A stretch of DNA of 35,442 nucleotides from Flavobacteriales bacterium (lineage in GTDB: Bacteria > Bacteroidota > Bacteroidia > Flavobacteriales_F > PHOS-HE28): NCBI GenBank assembly GCA_020437805.1, contig JAGQVV010000016.1, positions 1 through 35,442 on the forward strand, written 5' to 3'. The stretch's first letter is position 1, and each line of letters opens with the position of its first letter. The notes beneath the pieces were generated by a model. The model was given only the letters and a program-made list of their open reading frames with translations, was not told the origin of the DNA and ran no database searches. Both the position numbers and the translations under genes were made by a program. This document shows positions 1 to 8,674 of this stretch, one piece after another.

Positions 1-111
1 GAGATCGCCTTCCTCTGGTACAACCTGATCGCACCGGCCATTGTGGTGGTGCTCGCCTTGCTACTTGAAGGGGCTATTGGAACTGGCCGGAACGTGCAGG
101 AACGAACTTGA
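1..111 (+). CDS. C-terminal fragment of a probable sodium:solute symporter (partial)
   Basis: The reading frame is open from the first base of the window and stops at TGA 109-111, giving 36 residues. It begins with a hydrophobic membrane segment (EIAFLWYNLIAPAIVVVLAL), then a short polar tail. The FLWYN start of a last helix followed by a run of valines and leucines is what I know from the end of sodium:solute symporter (SSS) family transporters in Bacteroidota. Only the last helix is visible, so the family call is tentative and substrate cannot be judged. No terminator hairpin follows clearly. Confidence 0.5.
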   Translation, partial: EIAFLWYNLIAPAIVVVLALLLEGAIGTGRNVQERT

Positions 112-340
112 TCGCACGACTCAGGGGCAGGATCACCTTTCGACGAATTGGCCATTGACCCGGTCATGTGAGGTCGATACATCGACGAATATTCGCAAAC
201 CGATCAATAAGCGCCTCCGACCCAGGGATCCGTGGAATAGTGCTTCCAAGAATGGTGCATCGTACGAACGTGACTTCCCACACAATGGCTTGGAGGCCCA
301 CCACCTATTTCGTTCCTTTGTGGGACAACCCTGACACAAC
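112..340. other. intergenic region, 229 bp
   Basis: This stretch separates the symporter tail from the T9SS protein. Open frames crossing it have no recognisable protein similarity and overlap one another on both strands. A TTCCTTTG box at 313-320 partly resembles the Bacteroidota -7 element (TAnnTTTG) and lies 20 bases before the next ATG, but its first two bases do not match. I see no RNA gene or repeat. Confidence 0.4.
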
Positions 341-2218
341 ATGAACAAACTGTACACAAGCGCGCTTGCGCTGGCCTTGGTGGCTGGCGGCGCGACCGCC
401 CAAAGTGGCAACGCAGGCGAACTTCCATTGAAGAAGGTCCGCCAATCGAGCATCCGGAACACACCCAACGTTGTGAACCATGGTGCGAACCGCGAGATCA
501 TCTGGAGCGATGACTTCTCGAATCCTAGCACGTGGGATATCGGTCACTTACCGAGCGCGTTCGATCTGGATTGGCAGATCGGTATCGGCTTGGAGAACAC
601 GGGGTCGTTCCCTTCTGCGACGATCGAAAGCACGACCTACGATAATGGTTGTGCCATGTTCGACTCCGATGGTGGCAACAACACCAGCGGTATTGCGGAA
701 AGCGCGTACATAACCACGGCAAGCCCCATCGACCTGAGCGGCGCGACCAACGTCGTACTCTCCTTCGAAAGCTACTTCCGCAGTTTCAACCCGAACGCCT
801 GCTACGTGGTGATCAGTACGAACAATACCGACTGGCCGAACCTGGATACCGATACAGCCTCCTGGGGTCCACTCCCGAACGTGTGGGTGATCCATGGAGA
901 TGTCGGAGCCAACCAAGCAACGGATAACCCAGAGCTGGTCCGAGTGAACATCTCGGATATCGCCGGTGGTGAATCCGAGGTTTGGGTGCGCTTTCATTAT
1001 ACCGGGGAATTCAGCTACACTTGGTTCGTTGATGACGTGGTCATTGAGGACCTACCGGAGAATGACATGATCATGGATTATGCTTTCGTATCCCAAACCG
1101 GTGCTGGTGACGAGTATGGACGTATCCCGGTGAACCAGTTCTCCTCCACCATGAACGTGGGAGCTGGCATCACGAACTTCGGCTATGGAGAGCAGACCAA
1201 CGTGGAAGTCCTGATGGAGCTGCGTGATGCAAGCAACAACGTGGTGTTGACCCAATCCACCACCTTGGGCACCTTGGCTGGTGGAGCCACGGGCATGATG
1301 GACGAATTCGTGAACGTCCCTGCGCTCGACCTCGGTCTGTACACCGCCACCTTCACCGTTACTTCGGACCAATCCGGTAGCGATGCCAACCCGGACGACA
1401 ACACCTTCCTGCGCAACTTCGAGGTGAACAATGACGTCTACTCGTTGGACGGCATCGGCAACCACCCAGATGGTTACGAGCGCTTGGATGCACTAGGAAC
1501 GGCTTCGTTCATGGATGATTCCGAAGGTCTCATCCTGTTCACCTACTACCGTGTTCGCGCTGAGCTGGAGGTGGAGGCCATCCAATTCGAACTGTCGAAC
1601 AATACCCAAGCCGGCAGCTACGTCTTCGTGTCCATCTACGATTCGTTGACGGTCCTTGACGACAACTTCTCCTCCATGATCAACCAGACCATCGGTGCCT
1701 CCGACGATGCCTACACCATCACCGCTGAGGACATCAGCAGCGGAGGCACGGTCACCGTTCCTTTGAGCGCTTCCACCACGCTTGCCCCAGGTGGTTATTA
1801 CGCGGCTGTGACCCTTTATCGTGACGGAGAAAGCGATATCACGATCTTGGATGACATCACGGTTCCGCAGCCAGGCAATGATGGTCTGCTGTACATTCCG
1901 TCCGATGCGACCGTGTATGGCAACGGCAACGCGCACGCCGTGCGTTTCGTCATGGATGCGTCGGTCTCCGTGAACGACGTGACGACGATCGAAGGGGTGA
2001 CCATGTACCCGAACCCGACGAACGGCATCCTCCGCATCAACACGGAGGATTTCGAGAAATACAACGTGGAGGTGATCAACGTGCTGGGTGAGCTGATGAT
2101 GACCACCAGCTTCAGTGGCAACACCACCTTGGACCTCACCGGCTTCGCAGCTGGCGTTTACAATGTGCGCCTCTCGAACGGCAACAAGACAACGGTACAG
2201 CGTGTGACGCTGAACTAA
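341..2218 (+). CDS. T9SS type A sorting domain-containing exported protein
   Basis: A 625-residue exported protein. Residues 1-20 form a signal peptide (MNKLYTSALALALVAGGATA, then QSG). The region around residues 50-240 (IWSDDFSNPSTWDIG, later VWVRFHYTGEFSYTWFVDDV) looks like a choice-of-anchor/jelly-roll beta domain that often follows signal peptides in this phylum. The middle (about 245-365) resembles a CARDB/Ig-like adhesion module, followed by another beta-rich region. The last ~75 residues are a typical type A T9SS C-terminal domain: VTMYPNPTNGILRI, then VEVINVLGELM, then the GVYNVRL strand and a basic end. The protein should cross the outer membrane through the type IX system and be anchored or released at the surface. 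No catalytic motif was recognised. ATG 341 is the only start that keeps the signal peptide. A strong hairpin follows the stop. Confidence 0.9.
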   Translation: MNKLYTSALALALVAGGATAQSGNAGELPLKKVRQSSIRNTPNVVNHGANREIIWSDDFSNPSTWDIGHLPSAFDLDWQIGIGLENTGSFPSATIESTTYDNGCAMFDSDGGNNTSGIAESAYITTASPIDLSGATNVVLSFESYFRSFNPNACYVVISTNNTDWPNLDTDTASWGPLPNVWVIHGDVGANQATDNPELVRVNISDIAGGESEVWVRFHYTGEFSYTWFVDDVVIEDLPENDMIMDYAFVSQTGAGDEYGRIPVNQFSSTMNVGAGITNFGYGEQTNVEVLMELRDASNNVVLTQSTTLGTLAGGATGMMDEFVNVPALDLGLYTATFTVTSDQSGSDANPDDNTFLRNFEVNNDVYSLDGIGNHPDGYERLDALGTASFMDDSEGLILFTYYRVRAELEVEAIQFELSNNTQAGSYVFVSIYDSLTVLDDNFSSMINQTIGASDDAYTITAEDISSGGTVTVPLSASTTLAPGGYYAAVTLYRDGESDITILDDITVPQPGNDGLLYIPSDATVYGNGNAHAVRFVMDASVSVNDVTTIEGVTMYPNPTNGILRINTEDFEKYNVEVINVLGELMMTTSFSGNTTLDLTGFAAGVYNVRLSNGNKTTVQRVTLN

Positions 2219-2240
2219 GCTTCGAGCCGTTCAGTTTGAG

Positions 2241-2278
2241 CTCCCCCATGGGTCCCGGTCCCGGGACCCATGGGGGAG
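2241..2278 (+). terminator. strong hairpin, likely intrinsic terminator
   Basis: A perfect 16-bp inverted repeat (arms CTCCCCCATGGGTCCC and GGGACCCATGGGGGAG) with a 6-base spacer starts 22 bases after the stop of the T9SS protein. A short run, TTTCCGTTT, follows on the plus strand. Stem strength and position fit a terminator. The U-run is interrupted, so a 3' end stabiliser is also possible. Confidence 0.7.
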
Positions 2279-2284
2279 TTTCCG

Positions 2285-2309
2285 TTTGAGGGACCCCGGC
2301 ATACCTTTC
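2285..2309 (+). promoter_or_regulatory. putative promoter of the SDR gene, very short leader
   Basis: TTTG at 2285-2288 and TACCTTTC at 2302-2309 resemble the Bacteroidota -33 (TTTG) and -7 (TAnnTTTG) elements. The spacing of 13 bases is shorter than the usual ~19-20, so only the -7 box is convincing. It ends 3 bases before ATG 2313, so a transcript from here would be essentially leaderless. Confidence 0.3.
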
Positions 2310-2312
2310 GGG

Positions 2313-3039
2313 ATGAGCCAATGGAACCTGCTCGGTAAACGCGCACTGATCACCGGAGGATCCAAAGGGATCGGGGCCGCCACAGTGGCCGAATTCACGT
2401 CCTTGGGAGCCGATGTCCGCTACGTGGAGCGGAATGGATCTGAAGACCCGCGATGCATGACCGCCGATATCTCCGACCCTGATGGTCGGCAACAAGTGAT
2501 CGATGGTGTAGCTGCCGAATGGGGTGGTCTGGGACATCCTTGTGAACAATGTCGGCACGAACATCCGCAAGACGTGGATCGAGATGTCCGACGAGGAATC
2601 CGCAGCTGTATTCGCAACGAACCTGCACGCACCCATGGAGCTGTGCCGTGCCCTGTTCCCATACCTGAAAAAAGGGAATCGTTCAGCGGTGGTGAACGTG
2701 AGCAGCGTCGCTGCTCGGGTGGACGTAGGTAGTGGTGCTGCCTATGCGGTGAGCAAGGCGGGGTTGGAACAATTCACCCGGGTGTTGGCGGTTGAGTGGG
2801 CATCACATGGTATCCGTGTGAATGCCGTGGCTCCTTGGTACATCCGAACGCCACTTGCAGAGCCGGTGATCAACAACCCCGGTCGCTTGGCCAGGATCCT
2901 TGAACGCACACCGATGGGCCGGGTGGGGGAGCCAAAGGAGATCGCAGCAGCCATTGCCTTCCTTGCCATGGACAAGGCCTCCTTCGTTACCGGGCAATGC
3001 GTAGTGGCCGATGGGGGATTCCTGAGCTCGGGGCTATGA
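2313..3039 (+). pseudogene. SDR family oxidoreductase (tropinone reductase-like), split by a one-base insertion
   Basis: A short-chain dehydrogenase/reductase. The first frame (ATG 2313) reads MSQWNLLGKRALITGGSKGIG, with the glycine-rich NAD(P)-binding motif at residues 15-21, and continues to EWGGL. It then derails at GGG 2531-2533. Removing one G joins EWGGL to DILVNNVG in the next frame, restoring the family's conserved segment. The second part has VVNVSS with the catalytic serine, YAVSK (the YxxxK pair), a PWYIRTPL substrate-loop region, and ends with GQCVVADGG. Restored length is about 241 residues, normal for a classical SDR, and no other damage is visible. The break may be a real recent mutation or a sequencing/assembly error. 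Start 2313 is preferred over ATG 2286 because the family begins just before the LxGKRALITGG strand. The likely product is an NADP-dependent oxidoreductase; the substrate is unknown. Confidence 0.85.
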
Positions 3040-3047
3040 AATGGGAT

Positions 3048-3065
3048 CGCCCTCCGAAGAGGGCG
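3048..3065 (-). terminator. hairpin with CUUCGG tetraloop between convergent genes
   Basis: CGCCCTC and GAGGGCG flank a four-base loop. Read on the minus strand the loop is C(TTCG)G, the hyperstable tetraloop common in terminators. It lies 25 bases beyond the DUF2911 stop and 8 bases beyond the SDR stop, so it could end both convergent transcripts. No long U-tract follows on either strand. Confidence 0.55.
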
Positions 3066-3090
3066 TTCCAAGATCAATACTCGGGTCGGG

Positions 3091-3930
3091 TCATTTGCCC
3101 GCTTTGGTCCATTCGGCGATGCGGTCGCGGTTCATCGTCACGTACGATCCGGCGTCAGCCTCCTGGGCCATCTTCATGCTCTCATTTGCAGTGGCTATCG
3201 CTTCCTTGGTCAGGCCATTGGCGGCTTGCGCACGTGCCAAAGTGTGCAGGTTCCAGTACTTCTTGTCCATGGACACGCTCTTCGTGGCCCACTCCAGAGC
3301 CTCCTTCGTCATCACGTTGCGGTCCAGGGAGAAACGCGCTGCACCATTGTACCCGCCCGCTTTCACGTCCGGCTTGGCCAAGGCTTCCTTGATGTTCGCG
3401 ATGCCCTGTTCGGTCGCGTCGGCCTCCAAGGGTATGTTCACCATGGTATTCGCCCATCGCAGTACCATGTTCGCTTTATCGTCCTTCACATCAGCGAATT
3501 CGACGGTGAAGGTCTCCGTGCTCTCGCACTTCATGGACTCCACTTTCACCTGCAGCACGTCCTCTTCCTCTTTGCGGTCTCCTTCACCCCAAAGTTCAGT
3601 GTTCTTGTTCAAAATGATCACCCAAGCACCTTCGTTCGGAATGGTGAACAGTGAATACGCGCCGGCCTCGACCTTCTCACCTGCGAAGATCACTGGGCCA
3701 TCCGTCTCGAAGATCGTGGCTTTATTGGCACCAGTTCGCCAGACTTTGCCATAAGGGACGAGTTCTCCGAAAATGGTGCGCCCTTTGACACTTGGACGGG
3801 AATACTCCACTTCGATATCGGTAAGACCGACCACCTGCCCAACCTTCCCTTTGGGGCTGGGCTGTGGCAGTTCTTGGGCTTGAAGGGCAACGCTACAAAG
3901 AGCGGCGAAAGAGAGGAATAACGTTTTCAT
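3091..3930 (-). CDS. DUF2911 domain-containing exported protein
   Basis: A 279-residue protein with an N-terminal signal peptide (MKTLFLSFAALCSVALQA, cleavage before QELP). The first ~170 residues match the DUF2911 family as I know it from Bacteroidota: VEYSRPSVKGRTIFG, then PYGKVWRTGANKATI, a GAYSLFTIP strand and WVIILNKNTELWG. The last ~100 residues contain helical pairs (ALEWATKSVSMDKKYWNLHT, then ARAQAANGLTKEAIATANES) that look like TPR units, a common architecture in this family. Its role is unknown; it is predicted to be periplasmic. It lies downstream of clpX on the same strand with a 77-bp gap holding its own putative promoter, so it is probably an independent unit. Confidence 0.88.
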   Translation of the reverse strand: MKTLFLSFAALCSVALQAQELPQPSPKGKVGQVVGLTDIEVEYSRPSVKGRTIFGELVPYGKVWRTGANKATIFETDGPVIFAGEKVEAGAYSLFTIPNEGAWVIILNKNTELWGEGDRKEEEDVLQVKVESMKCESTETFTVEFADVKDDKANMVLRWANTMVNIPLEADATEQGIANIKEALAKPDVKAGGYNGAARFSLDRNVMTKEALEWATKSVSMDKKYWNLHTLARAQAANGLTKEAIATANESMKMAQEADAGSYVTMNRDRIAEWTKAGK

Positions 3931-3982
3931 GGAATAGGGATATTAAGCACGATCGGACCGCGCTGTGGTTCGTGAGGGAGCA

Positions 3983-4012
3983 CGAAGGTAACACCCGGGA
4001 AAAGGGGTCAAG
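3983..4012 (-). promoter_or_regulatory. putative promoter of the DUF2911 gene
   Basis: On the minus strand, CTTG (4009-4012) and TACCTTCG (3983-3990) are 18 bases apart, resembling the Bacteroidota -33/-7 pair. The -33 box overlaps the clpX stop codon. The start codon lies 52 bases further on. Confidence 0.4.
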
Positions 4013-5246
4013 CGACCTTGAGGTTGCTCAATCGTGAACGATCGAACTTTTCCCGCGCATAGCTGAGCGTAACACGCAACTCGGTCGGACGCTCCTGTGC
4101 TCCCGGCATCTCATACATCGCATCGGTCATGATGGCCTCGCAAATGCTACGTAGCCCCCGTGCACCCAAGCGGTAGTCCATGGCCTTTTCCACAATGAAG
4201 TCCAAGACCTTCTTATCGAATGTAAGCTTGACCTTGTCCATTTCGAACAGCTTGATGTACTGCTTGATCAGCGCGTTCTTCGGTTCGGTGAGGATGCGCC
4301 GCAGACTTTCGCGGTCCAGTGGATCCAGGTACGTGAGTACTGGAAAGCGACCGATCAACTCGGGGATGAGACCGAAGCTGCGTAGGTCGGTAGGGCCCAC
4401 ATACTGCAGGAGATGCTCGTCATTGACGCGCTGTTCCTTGCTCGCACTGTACCCCACTGCACTGCTCTTCACCCGGCGGGCGATGATCTTCTGGATGCCA
4501 TCGAATGCCCCACCGCAAATGAACAGGATGTTCTTGGTCTCCACCTGGATCAACTTCTGCTCCGGGTGCTTCCGACCGCCTTGAGGAGGAACGCTCACCG
4601 TGCTTCCTTCCAGCAACTTCAACAATGCCTGTTGAACCCCTTCCCCGCTCACGTCCCTCGTGATGCTCGGCGTATCGCTCTTGCGGCTGATCTTATCGAT
4701 CTCGTCGATGAACACGATACCACGTTCCGCCTTGCTTACGTCATAATCCGCTGCCTGAAGCAGCCTGCTCAGGATGCTCTCCACGTCCTCCCCCACATAG
4801 CCGGCTTCCGTGAGAACGGTGGCATCGGCTATTGCGAACGGCACGTTCAACATTCGAGCGATCGTCTTGGCTAGCAGGGTCTTACCACTGCCGGTCTCGC
4901 CCACCAGGATGATGTTGCTCTTTTCGATCTCGACATCGTCCGCCGTGTTCACGGGTTTCTGAAGGAGTCGCTTGTAATGGTTGTACACGGCCACGCTCAA
5001 CACCTTCTTAGCATCCTCTTGGCCGATGACATATTCATCCAGGAATCGTTTGATGTCCGATGGTCGCTGCAGGATGAGATTCCCCTCCATCTCCGTGCGC
5101 GAGCGCTGGCTCAACTCCTCCGCGATGATGTTCTGCGCTTGCGTGATGCAGCTATCGCAAATGTGCCCGGTGATGCCAGCGATGAGCACATTGGTGTCCT
5201 GCTTGTCACGGCCACAGAACGAGCACTTGATCTCTTTCTTCTCCAT
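4008..5246 (-). CDS. clpX: ATP-dependent Clp protease ATP-binding subunit ClpX
   Basis: ClpX is the hexameric AAA+ unfoldase that recognises tagged or damaged proteins and feeds them into ClpP. This 412-residue copy has the usual length. The N-terminal zinc-binding domain has cysteines 8, 11, 30 and 33 (CSFC and CDSC). Walker A GETGSGKT is at 116-123, the pore loop GYVGED at 149-154, and Walker B IVFIDE at 177-182. A SAVGY segment lies where the ClpP-docking IGF loop is expected, so docking probably uses VGY, which I recall as common in this phylum. Sensor and C-terminal lid motifs ([18 protein letters not shown]) are intact. It follows clpP by 140 bp on the same strand, with two hairpins between. 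It is predicted to be fully functional. Confidence 0.97.
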   Translation of the reverse strand: MEKKEIKCSFCGRDKQDTNVLIAGITGHICDSCITQAQNIIAEELSQRSRTEMEGNLILQRPSDIKRFLDEYVIGQEDAKKVLSVAVYNHYKRLLQKPVNTADDVEIEKSNIILVGETGSGKTLLAKTIARMLNVPFAIADATVLTEAGYVGEDVESILSRLLQAADYDVSKAERGIVFIDEIDKISRKSDTPSITRDVSGEGVQQALLKLLEGSTVSVPPQGGRKHPEQKLIQVETKNILFICGGAFDGIQKIIARRVKSSAVGYSASKEQRVNDEHLLQYVGPTDLRSFGLIPELIGRFPVLTYLDPLDRESLRRILTEPKNALIKQYIKLFEMDKVKLTFDKKVLDFIVEKAMDYRLGARGLRSICEAIMTDAMYEMPGAQERPTELRVTLSYAREKFDRSRLSNLKVA

Positions 5247-5295
5247 TTCTCGGTATTCGAGGGTTCAATACGTACCCACAGCTTCGCAAGATACG

Positions 5296-5350
5296 GCGAA
5301 GGCCGGAGGAGCACCCGGCCGGCCTTCGCTTTCCACTGAAGACCAGTGGA
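5296..5350 (-). other. tandem hairpins between clpP and clpX
   Basis: Two inverted repeats lie in the 140-bp gap. One has 11-bp arms GCGAAGGCCGG/CCGGCCTTCGC (5296-5306 and 5319-5329). The other has 7-bp arms TCCACTG/CAGTGGA (5332-5338 and 5344-5350). On the minus strand they follow the clpP stop and precede clpX by about 50 bases. There is no U-tract after the larger stem, so partial termination, transcript processing or mRNA stabilisation are all possible. Confidence 0.55.
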
Positions 5351-5386
5351 TTAAGTCTTGAATAAAGGGTCCCGTCCGGGGCGTCC

Positions 5387-6067
5387 CTATTTCGTGTTCC
5401 GCACGAGCAACTCGTCGATCATGCCATAGGCCTTGGCCTCTTCGGCCACCATCCAATGGTCACGATCGCTGTCCTTTTCCACTTTCTCAAAGGCCTGACC
5501 ACTGTGGTTCGCAATGATCTCGTACAGTTCCTTCTTCAGCTTTTGGATCTCGCGCACGGTTATCTCCATGTCGCTGGCCTGTCCCTCGGCACCGCCCATG
5601 GGTTGATGGATCATCACACGGGCATGCTTCAACGCACTGCGCTTCCCTTTGGTGCCGGCACACAACAAAACGGCCCCCATACTGGCGGCCATTCCCGTAC
5701 AGATGGTGGCCACATCCGGGTTGATGTACTGCATGGTGTCATAGATCCCGAGACCAGCGTATACGCTACCACCCGGTGAGTTCATGTAGATCTGGATGTC
5801 CTTCTTGGAATCCACACTTTCCAAGAACAACAGCTGGGCTTGGATCACATTGGCGACCTGGTCGTTGATGCCCGTACCAAGGAAGATGATACGATCCATC
5901 ATCAAGCGGCTGAAGACATCCATGGCCTGCACGTTCAGCTGGCGCTCCTCAAGGATGTATGGTGTGAGGGAGGAGCTGATGCCTGCATTGACATAGCTGT
6001 TGAGGGTGGTACTGCTGATACCGCGGTGCTTCACCGCGTACTTCTGGAATTCATCTGGTGGGAACAT
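5387..6067 (-). CDS. clpP: ATP-dependent Clp protease proteolytic subunit ClpP
   Basis: ClpP forms the tetradecameric serine-protease chamber used with ClpX. The 226-residue protein carries the catalytic triad at Ser129 (GMAASMGA), His154 (MIHQP) and Asp203 (DSDRDHWM). The His-Asp spacing of 49 residues matches E. coli ClpP. NSPGGSV at 96-102 forms the oxyanion/substrate-strand region. About 35 residues precede the conserved core, an N-terminal extension that is probably a processed propeptide. It lies 46 bp after tig and upstream of clpX, the conserved tig-clpP-clpX order. Confidence 0.97.
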   Translation of the reverse strand: MFPPDEFQKYAVKHRGISSTTLNSYVNAGISSSLTPYILEERQLNVQAMDVFSRLMMDRIIFLGTGINDQVANVIQAQLLFLESVDSKKDIQIYMNSPGGSVYAGLGIYDTMQYINPDVATICTGMAASMGAVLLCAGTKGKRSALKHARVMIHQPMGGAEGQASDMEITVREIQKLKKELYEIIANHSGQAFEKVEKDSDRDHWMVAEEAKAYGMIDELLVRNTK

Positions 6068-6113
6068 CGTCTGTGCTTTGTTGTGGTAAAGAACGGGCAG
6101 GTCACGGATCGCC

Positions 6114-7469
6114 TCAAGCCGTCCGGGCCAAGGTTACGAACGCGTCATAGCTCACTTTGTTCTCCTTGGGCTCCAAAAGGGCCTTGAAGTGGGCAATGAG
6201 CTTTTGCTCCACAATGGTGCTGCGGATCTTGCCGATCTGCTCCCGGTCCCCGAGTATCCGGCCGGCCATGGCCTGAAGCTGCTCCCCTTCGGGCGCCGGC
6301 ATCCCATATTGCATGAACTGGTCCGAAACGTAGCGTTTGGCGAAGGCGTCCATTTCCTCTCCCTTCGCCTCCAAGCCATACTTTTCGATCACGCGTTCTT
6401 CCAAGAGCTGACGCTTCAGTCCTTCCGAATACCCTGAATAGTTCTCTTCGATCTGCTCCGGCGTGACCGGGTTTTCACTGGTCTCGCGGATCCAACGCTT
6501 CAGGAAGCTATCCGGCAACTCGAAGCGCGTGGTTTCGTGGAGCTTCTTCATCACTTCACGCTTGAACACCCGATCGCTATCACGGCGGAACATGTTCTCG
6601 AGACCTTCCTTCACCTTTGCCCGGAATGCGGACTCATCCTGTACCGCATCCTTACCATATACCCGATCGTACAGGTCCTGGCCCAACTCGACCGGCTTCA
6701 TACGCTTCACTTCAGCCACGCGGAACATGAACACCTCGCTCAGTCCCGCCAATTGACCCACCTCCACACCGAGCATACGCACCAGATCATCCTGGTCCCG
6801 GCTCACCTTGCGTGGATCAACGGTCACCTCGTCATTCGGAGCCTTTCCCGTCAATGAGGCACGGGTGGCTGCATCCTCGATGTATTCCAGGCTCATCGTC
6901 GCACGGTTCATGACCCCTCCCTCCTTGATGGATCCGTCTTCGTTCAACTCGATCATATCACCGAGCAGCATGTCCTTGTCGCCACTGATCCCGGCATCCT
7001 CAACGCTACCGAAGCGGCGCTGCATATCGGTGATCTCCTTCTGCACCAGCTCATCGTTCACGTCGACCAAGGGGTAGGCCACCCCGAGCTTGCTGCTCAG
7101 GTCGATCTCGAAGGATGGCGCCATGCCCAGCTCATAGGCGAATGTGAGATCGCCGGGGGTGTCCCAATCGTTCTCTTCGATGTTCTCATTCTTCGGCAAT
7201 GGCTGCCCAAGCACTTTGATCGCGTTGCTCTGCAGGTAGTCCTTCAGGTTGGCGTCGATCAGCCGTTCAACCTCGTTCACCAGAACAGCCTTTCCTACCT
7301 TCCTCTTGATGATGGTCATGGGTACCTGCCCTGGCCGGAAACCCGGGAGCACAGCGGTCCTACGTTGCTCCTTCAGGGCCTTCTCAACTCCGGGACCGTA
7401 GTCCTCGGGGGTCAATTTCACTTTCAAGGTGGCGGTAAGCGTACCGGTCTCTTCGCGTTCGATGTTCAT
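6114..7469 (-). CDS. tig: trigger factor, ribosome-associated chaperone/peptidyl-prolyl isomerase
   Basis: Trigger factor binds near the ribosome exit tunnel and shields nascent chains. The start ATG 7469 gives 451 residues beginning MNIEREETGTLTATLKVKL, as expected for the ribosome-binding domain; further upstream the frame runs into the tRNA gene and cannot be coding. PGFRPGQVP at about residues 46-54 corresponds to the ribosome-docking GFRxGxxP signature. A diverged FKBP-like middle region follows. The long helical C-terminal domain (QLLEERVIEKYGLEAKGEEM and onward) forms the chaperone arms. It is the first protein gene of the tig-clpP-clpX cluster and lies directly downstream of tRNA-Leu, with which it may be cotranscribed. 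Confidence 0.95.
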   Translation of the reverse strand: MNIEREETGTLTATLKVKLTPEDYGPGVEKALKEQRRTAVLPGFRPGQVPMTIIKRKVGKAVLVNEVERLIDANLKDYLQSNAIKVLGQPLPKNENIEENDWDTPGDLTFAYELGMAPSFEIDLSSKLGVAYPLVDVNDELVQKEITDMQRRFGSVEDAGISGDKDMLLGDMIELNEDGSIKEGGVMNRATMSLEYIEDAATRASLTGKAPNDEVTVDPRKVSRDQDDLVRMLGVEVGQLAGLSEVFMFRVAEVKRMKPVELGQDLYDRVYGKDAVQDESAFRAKVKEGLENMFRRDSDRVFKREVMKKLHETTRFELPDSFLKRWIRETSENPVTPEQIEENYSGYSEGLKRQLLEERVIEKYGLEAKGEEMDAFAKRYVSDQFMQYGMPAPEGEQLQAMAGRILGDREQIGKIRSTIVEQKLIAHFKALLEPKENKVSYDAFVTLARTA

Positions 7470-7553
7470 GGGGCTTCTAGCATTCGCCAGCGCGATGCCG
7501 ACGTGTTCAGGTCGTTCAGGATGACGGGTCGCCGTTGCTTCAACGGAACCCAG

Positions 7554-7635
7554 TACGGACGGGGGGACTCGAACCCCCACACCTCACGGTACCAGATCCT
7601 AAGTCTGGCGCGTCTACCAATTCCGCCACGTCCGT
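7554..7635 (-). tRNA. tRNA-Leu (anticodon UAG)
   Basis: On the minus strand an 82-base cloverleaf can be folded. The acceptor stem is ACGGACG/CGTCCGT with discriminator A. The D arm contains AATTGGTAGA. The anticodon stem CCAGA/TCTGG closes the loop CTTAGGA, so the anticodon is TAG, reading CUA and related leucine codons. The extended variable arm ACC-GTGA-GGT marks a class II tRNA, and the T arm is GGGGG-TTCGAGT-CCCCC. The CCA end is not encoded. It begins the tRNA-tig-clpP-clpX run. Confidence 0.96.
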
Positions 7636-7650
7636 GCTTGAAAAGGGCTG

Positions 7651-7680
7651 CAAAGATAAACCTTGGACCTTCAACCCAAG
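7651..7680 (-). promoter_or_regulatory. putative promoter of the tRNA-Leu/tig/clpP/clpX run
   Basis: On the minus strand CTTG (7677-7680) and TATCTTTG (7651-7658) are separated by 18 bases, a good match to the Bacteroidota -33 (TTTG) and -7 (TAnnTTTG) elements. The -7 box lies 15 bases before the tRNA 5' end. No other convincing box was seen between the tRNA and tig. Confidence 0.5.
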
Positions 7681-7732
7681 ACGGTTGCGATGGCCCCATT
7701 ACCTTCGCGGCACGCCACACCGGTACAGGACC

Positions 7733-8629
7733 ATGAAACAGGTCGACCCCACCCAATTGAGCATTCCGGAGCTGCACGGCTATCTGGTCGGCGCGGTGGG
7801 CCCCAGGCCGGTCGCCTTCGCAAGTACGATCGATGCCCAAGGACGACCGAACCTGAGCCCCTTCAGTTTCTTCAACGTGTTCGGTGCGAACCCTCCGCTC
7901 CTGATCTTCAGTCCGGCGCGACGTGGTCGGGACAACACCACAAAGCACAGCTACCACAATGTGAAGGCCGTACCGGAAGTGGTGATCAATGTGGTGACCT
8001 ATTCCATGGTGCAGCAGACATCATTGGCCAGTACCGAGTATCCAGAAGGGGTGAATGAATTCGAGAAATCAGGATTCACGGCCGTCCCATCGAAAAAGGT
8101 CCGACCGTTCCGAGTGAAGGAGAGCCCGGTGCAATTCGAATGCATTGTGAAGCAGGTGATCGAAACCGGTGAAGGTGGTGGGGCCGGCAACCTGATCCTG
8201 TGCGAAGTGGTGATGATCCATGTCGACGAGGATATGCTTGATGAGCGTGGCAAATTGGACCAACGGAAGATGGATCTCGTGGGTCGCATGGGGGGCAACT
8301 TCTACGTGCGAGCCCATGGCGATGCCCTGTTCGAGCTGGCACAGCCCAGCACCAAACTCGGTGTGGGGGTGGATGCCCTTCCAAAGGGCACGATCGAAAG
8401 CACCATACTCAGCGGGAACGACCTTGGCAAGCTTGGTGGGATCCTCGCCATCCCGGACGAGACCGCTGTGAACGAATACAAGCTCACGGAATTGAGCGAT
8501 ACCTTCATCACCCTTCAAGAACGACCTAGCGCGCTATTGGAGGCGCTTCATCGCCATGCAAAGACCCTGTTGGACCAGGACCGCGTGGAAGAAGCGTGGA
8601 TGACCTTGCTCGCTTTCAACGAACGATAG
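7733..8629 (+). CDS. flavin reductase family protein (FMN-binding split barrel)
   Basis: A 298-residue protein related to flavin reductase/FMN-binding split-barrel proteins. VGAVGPRPVAFASTID near the N-terminus and NLSPFSFFNVFGANPPLLIF (about residues 40-60) are the family's FMN-binding segments. TTKHSYHNVKAVPEVVINV follows. The C-terminal ~100 residues, with helices ending in LLDQDRVEEAWMTLLAFNE, extend beyond the basic ~190-residue fold, as in the longer Bacteroidota versions I know. It probably binds FMN and may reduce it with NAD(P)H; the partner is unknown. ATG 7733 is chosen because the upstream frame overlaps the tRNA gene. A TACCTTCG box at 7700-7707 may serve as its -7 element. It is divergent from the tRNA/tig run. 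Confidence 0.88.
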   Translation: MKQVDPTQLSIPELHGYLVGAVGPRPVAFASTIDAQGRPNLSPFSFFNVFGANPPLLIFSPARRGRDNTTKHSYHNVKAVPEVVINVVTYSMVQQTSLASTEYPEGVNEFEKSGFTAVPSKKVRPFRVKESPVQFECIVKQVIETGEGGGAGNLILCEVVMIHVDEDMLDERGKLDQRKMDLVGRMGGNFYVRAHGDALFELAQPSTKLGVGVDALPKGTIESTILSGNDLGKLGGILAIPDETAVNEYKLTELSDTFITLQERPSALLEALHRHAKTLLDQDRVEEAWMTLLAFNER

Positions 8630-8674
8630 GCCTCAGCGAACCAGGCCCCATACAAACAACAACTCCCAGTCACC

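Noticed and set aside
41-334. A 97-codon open frame after the symporter tail
   Set aside because: It overlaps the symporter end in another frame, shows no family resemblance, and lacks a signal peptide or conserved motif.
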